Source: CF-46 sp042408445 (lineage in GTDB: Bacteria; Chloroflexota; Limnocylindria; Limnocylindrales; CSP1-4). From it: a stretch of DNA of 38,006 bases. Every line of letters starts with the position of its first letter. Position 1 is the stretch's first letter. Below are positions 37,658-38,006 of the stretch, piece by piece. The translations under genes and the position numbers were made by a program. The notes below the pieces were generated by a model. The model was not told the DNA's origin. It saw only the letters and a list, made by a program, of their open reading frames with translations, and ran no database searches. Location: the NCBI GenBank assembly GCA_042408445.1, contig JBHORC010000031.1, positions 1 through 38,006 of the forward strand. The letters are read 5' to 3'.

Positions 37658-38006
37658 TCAGCGAGCGAGCAGCCGCTGCTCCAGCGCCCGCATCTCGCGC
37701 TCCTCGACCGGTTCCGCGTGATCCCAGCCGCAGAGATGGAGCGTGCCGTGGGTGACGAGCAAGCGGAGCTCGTCGGCGGTCGACCAGGTGACGTCGCCCG
37801 TCTGCCCGCCGCGGCCCGTGGCCGCCTGTTCGGCCGCCCGCTCGACGGACACGACGATGTCGCCGATGTGAATCCGGCGGCCGGGCGGCGCCGCGAATGC
37901 GACCGCGGCCGCGGCCGGCGCCGGATTCACATCGGCGACATCGTCGTGTCCGTCGAGCGGGCGGCCGAACAGGCGGCCACGGGCCGCGGCGGGCAGACGG
38001 GCGACG
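37658..38006 (-). CDS. ybeY: Endoribonuclease YbeY, 5' part missing and partly artefactual
   Basis: The C-terminal part of YbeY, the metal-dependent RNase for 16S rRNA 3' maturation. IHIGDIVVSVERAAEQA is the usual 'LGDI.IS...A..QA' block, and HGTLHLCGWDH is the zinc-binding H-G-x-L-H-L-x-G-x-D-H signature. The stop is at 37658. The frame is open to the window edge, but bases 37919-38006 are an exact reverse complement of 37792-37879. The apparent residues before about AAVAFAAPPG are therefore a copy of the antisense of this same gene and lack the expected 'TDVLSFP' region. A GTG near 37930 is not a true start. The genuine N-terminus is outside the window. Confidence 0.88.
   Translation of the reverse strand, partial: VARLPAAARGRLFGRPLDGHDDVADVNPAPAAAAVAFAAPPGRRIHIGDIVVSVERAAEQAATGRGGQTGDVTWSTADELRLLVTHGTLHLCGWDHAEPVEEREMRALEQRLLAR
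37792..38006. repeat. Perfect 88-bp inverted repeat with 39-nt loop at the right edge
   Basis: The arms 37792-37879 and 37919-38006 are exact reverse complements over 88 bases, and the second arm ends precisely at the window edge. The spacer 37880-37918 is not self-complementary in the same register. The repeat lies inside ybeY coding sequence. A fold-back chimera at a contig end explains it best. Confidence 0.95.

Noticed and set aside
37919..38006. Apparent N-terminal coding sequence of ybeY
   Set aside because: It is the reverse complement of 37792-37879 and so encodes the antisense of the same gene, not a YbeY N-terminus.
1..38006. CRISPR array, transposase, phage or toxin-antitoxin genes, tRNA or rRNA
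   Set aside because: No regularly spaced repeats, no DDE or integrase motifs, and no tRNA or rRNA sequence was recognised by eye; intergenic gaps are mostly too short to hold them.

Overview
The window is a GC-rich (about 70% by eye), densely packed bacterial chromosome segment with many GTG starts and a few-base overlap at most gene junctions. Lipoprotein-type signal peptides, an F420-type luciferase-like oxidoreductase, a cobalamin-riboswitch-controlled cobinamide salvage operon and the overall protein style suggest a free-living heterotroph of Chloroflexota (Limnocylindria-like soil or freshwater lineages) or, less likely, Actinobacteriota. This assignment is inference; no rRNA or tRNA gene is present to anchor it. 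I found no insertion sequence, phage gene or CRISPR array.

Layout: (1) 1-4977, minus strand: a promoter and cobalamin riboswitch with a terminator hairpin lead into a BtuF-BtuC-BtuD-like importer, then CobS, CobU and a CobC-like phosphatase cut by the left edge. Together they take up corrinoids and assemble the lower loop of cobalamin. (2) 5100-7817, plus strand: a three-gene operon of exported proteins. They are a protein with caspase-like (clan CD) His-Gly and Cys motifs, a stand-alone protein resembling the FTP/PepSY propeptide of thermolysin-type proteases, and a beta-propeller-like lipoprotein. I regard this as the most interesting, possibly undescribed system here. (3) 7894-11317, minus: a small stand-alone SWIM zinc-finger protein, then a GDP-mannose supply operon (ManC, phosphomannomutase, cupin mannose-6-phosphate isomerase-like protein). 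(4) 11389-17099: an XRE-cupin regulator divergent from a complete spermidine/putrescine-type ABC importer (PotA, D, B, C) with a GlcG/HbpS-family protein attached. Two perfect palindromes lie in the divergent control region.

(5) 17128-27755: metK (minus) and a divergent kynureninase, then a six-gene minus-strand operon apt-mtnA-GNAT-ahcY-S9 peptidase-Na+/H+ antiporter. MetK, AhcY, MtnA and Apt make and recycle S-adenosylmethionine by-products. MtnA carries an unusual N-terminal extension of about 130 residues. (6) 27830-32863: an MFS exporter, a MOSC protein, a ThuA/Gfo-Idh sugar-catabolism pair and a luciferase-like oxidoreductase. (7) 32860-38006, minus: a small unknown gene, mfd, pth and ybeY (housekeeping).

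The last 215 bases form a perfect 88-bp inverted repeat with a 39-nt loop inside ybeY. This looks like a fold-back assembly or amplification artefact at a contig end, so sequence beyond about 37918 should not be trusted. Several intergenic regions share a TAGnnT -10-like element, and in three cases it sits 6-7 nt before a GTG start, suggesting leaderless mRNAs.
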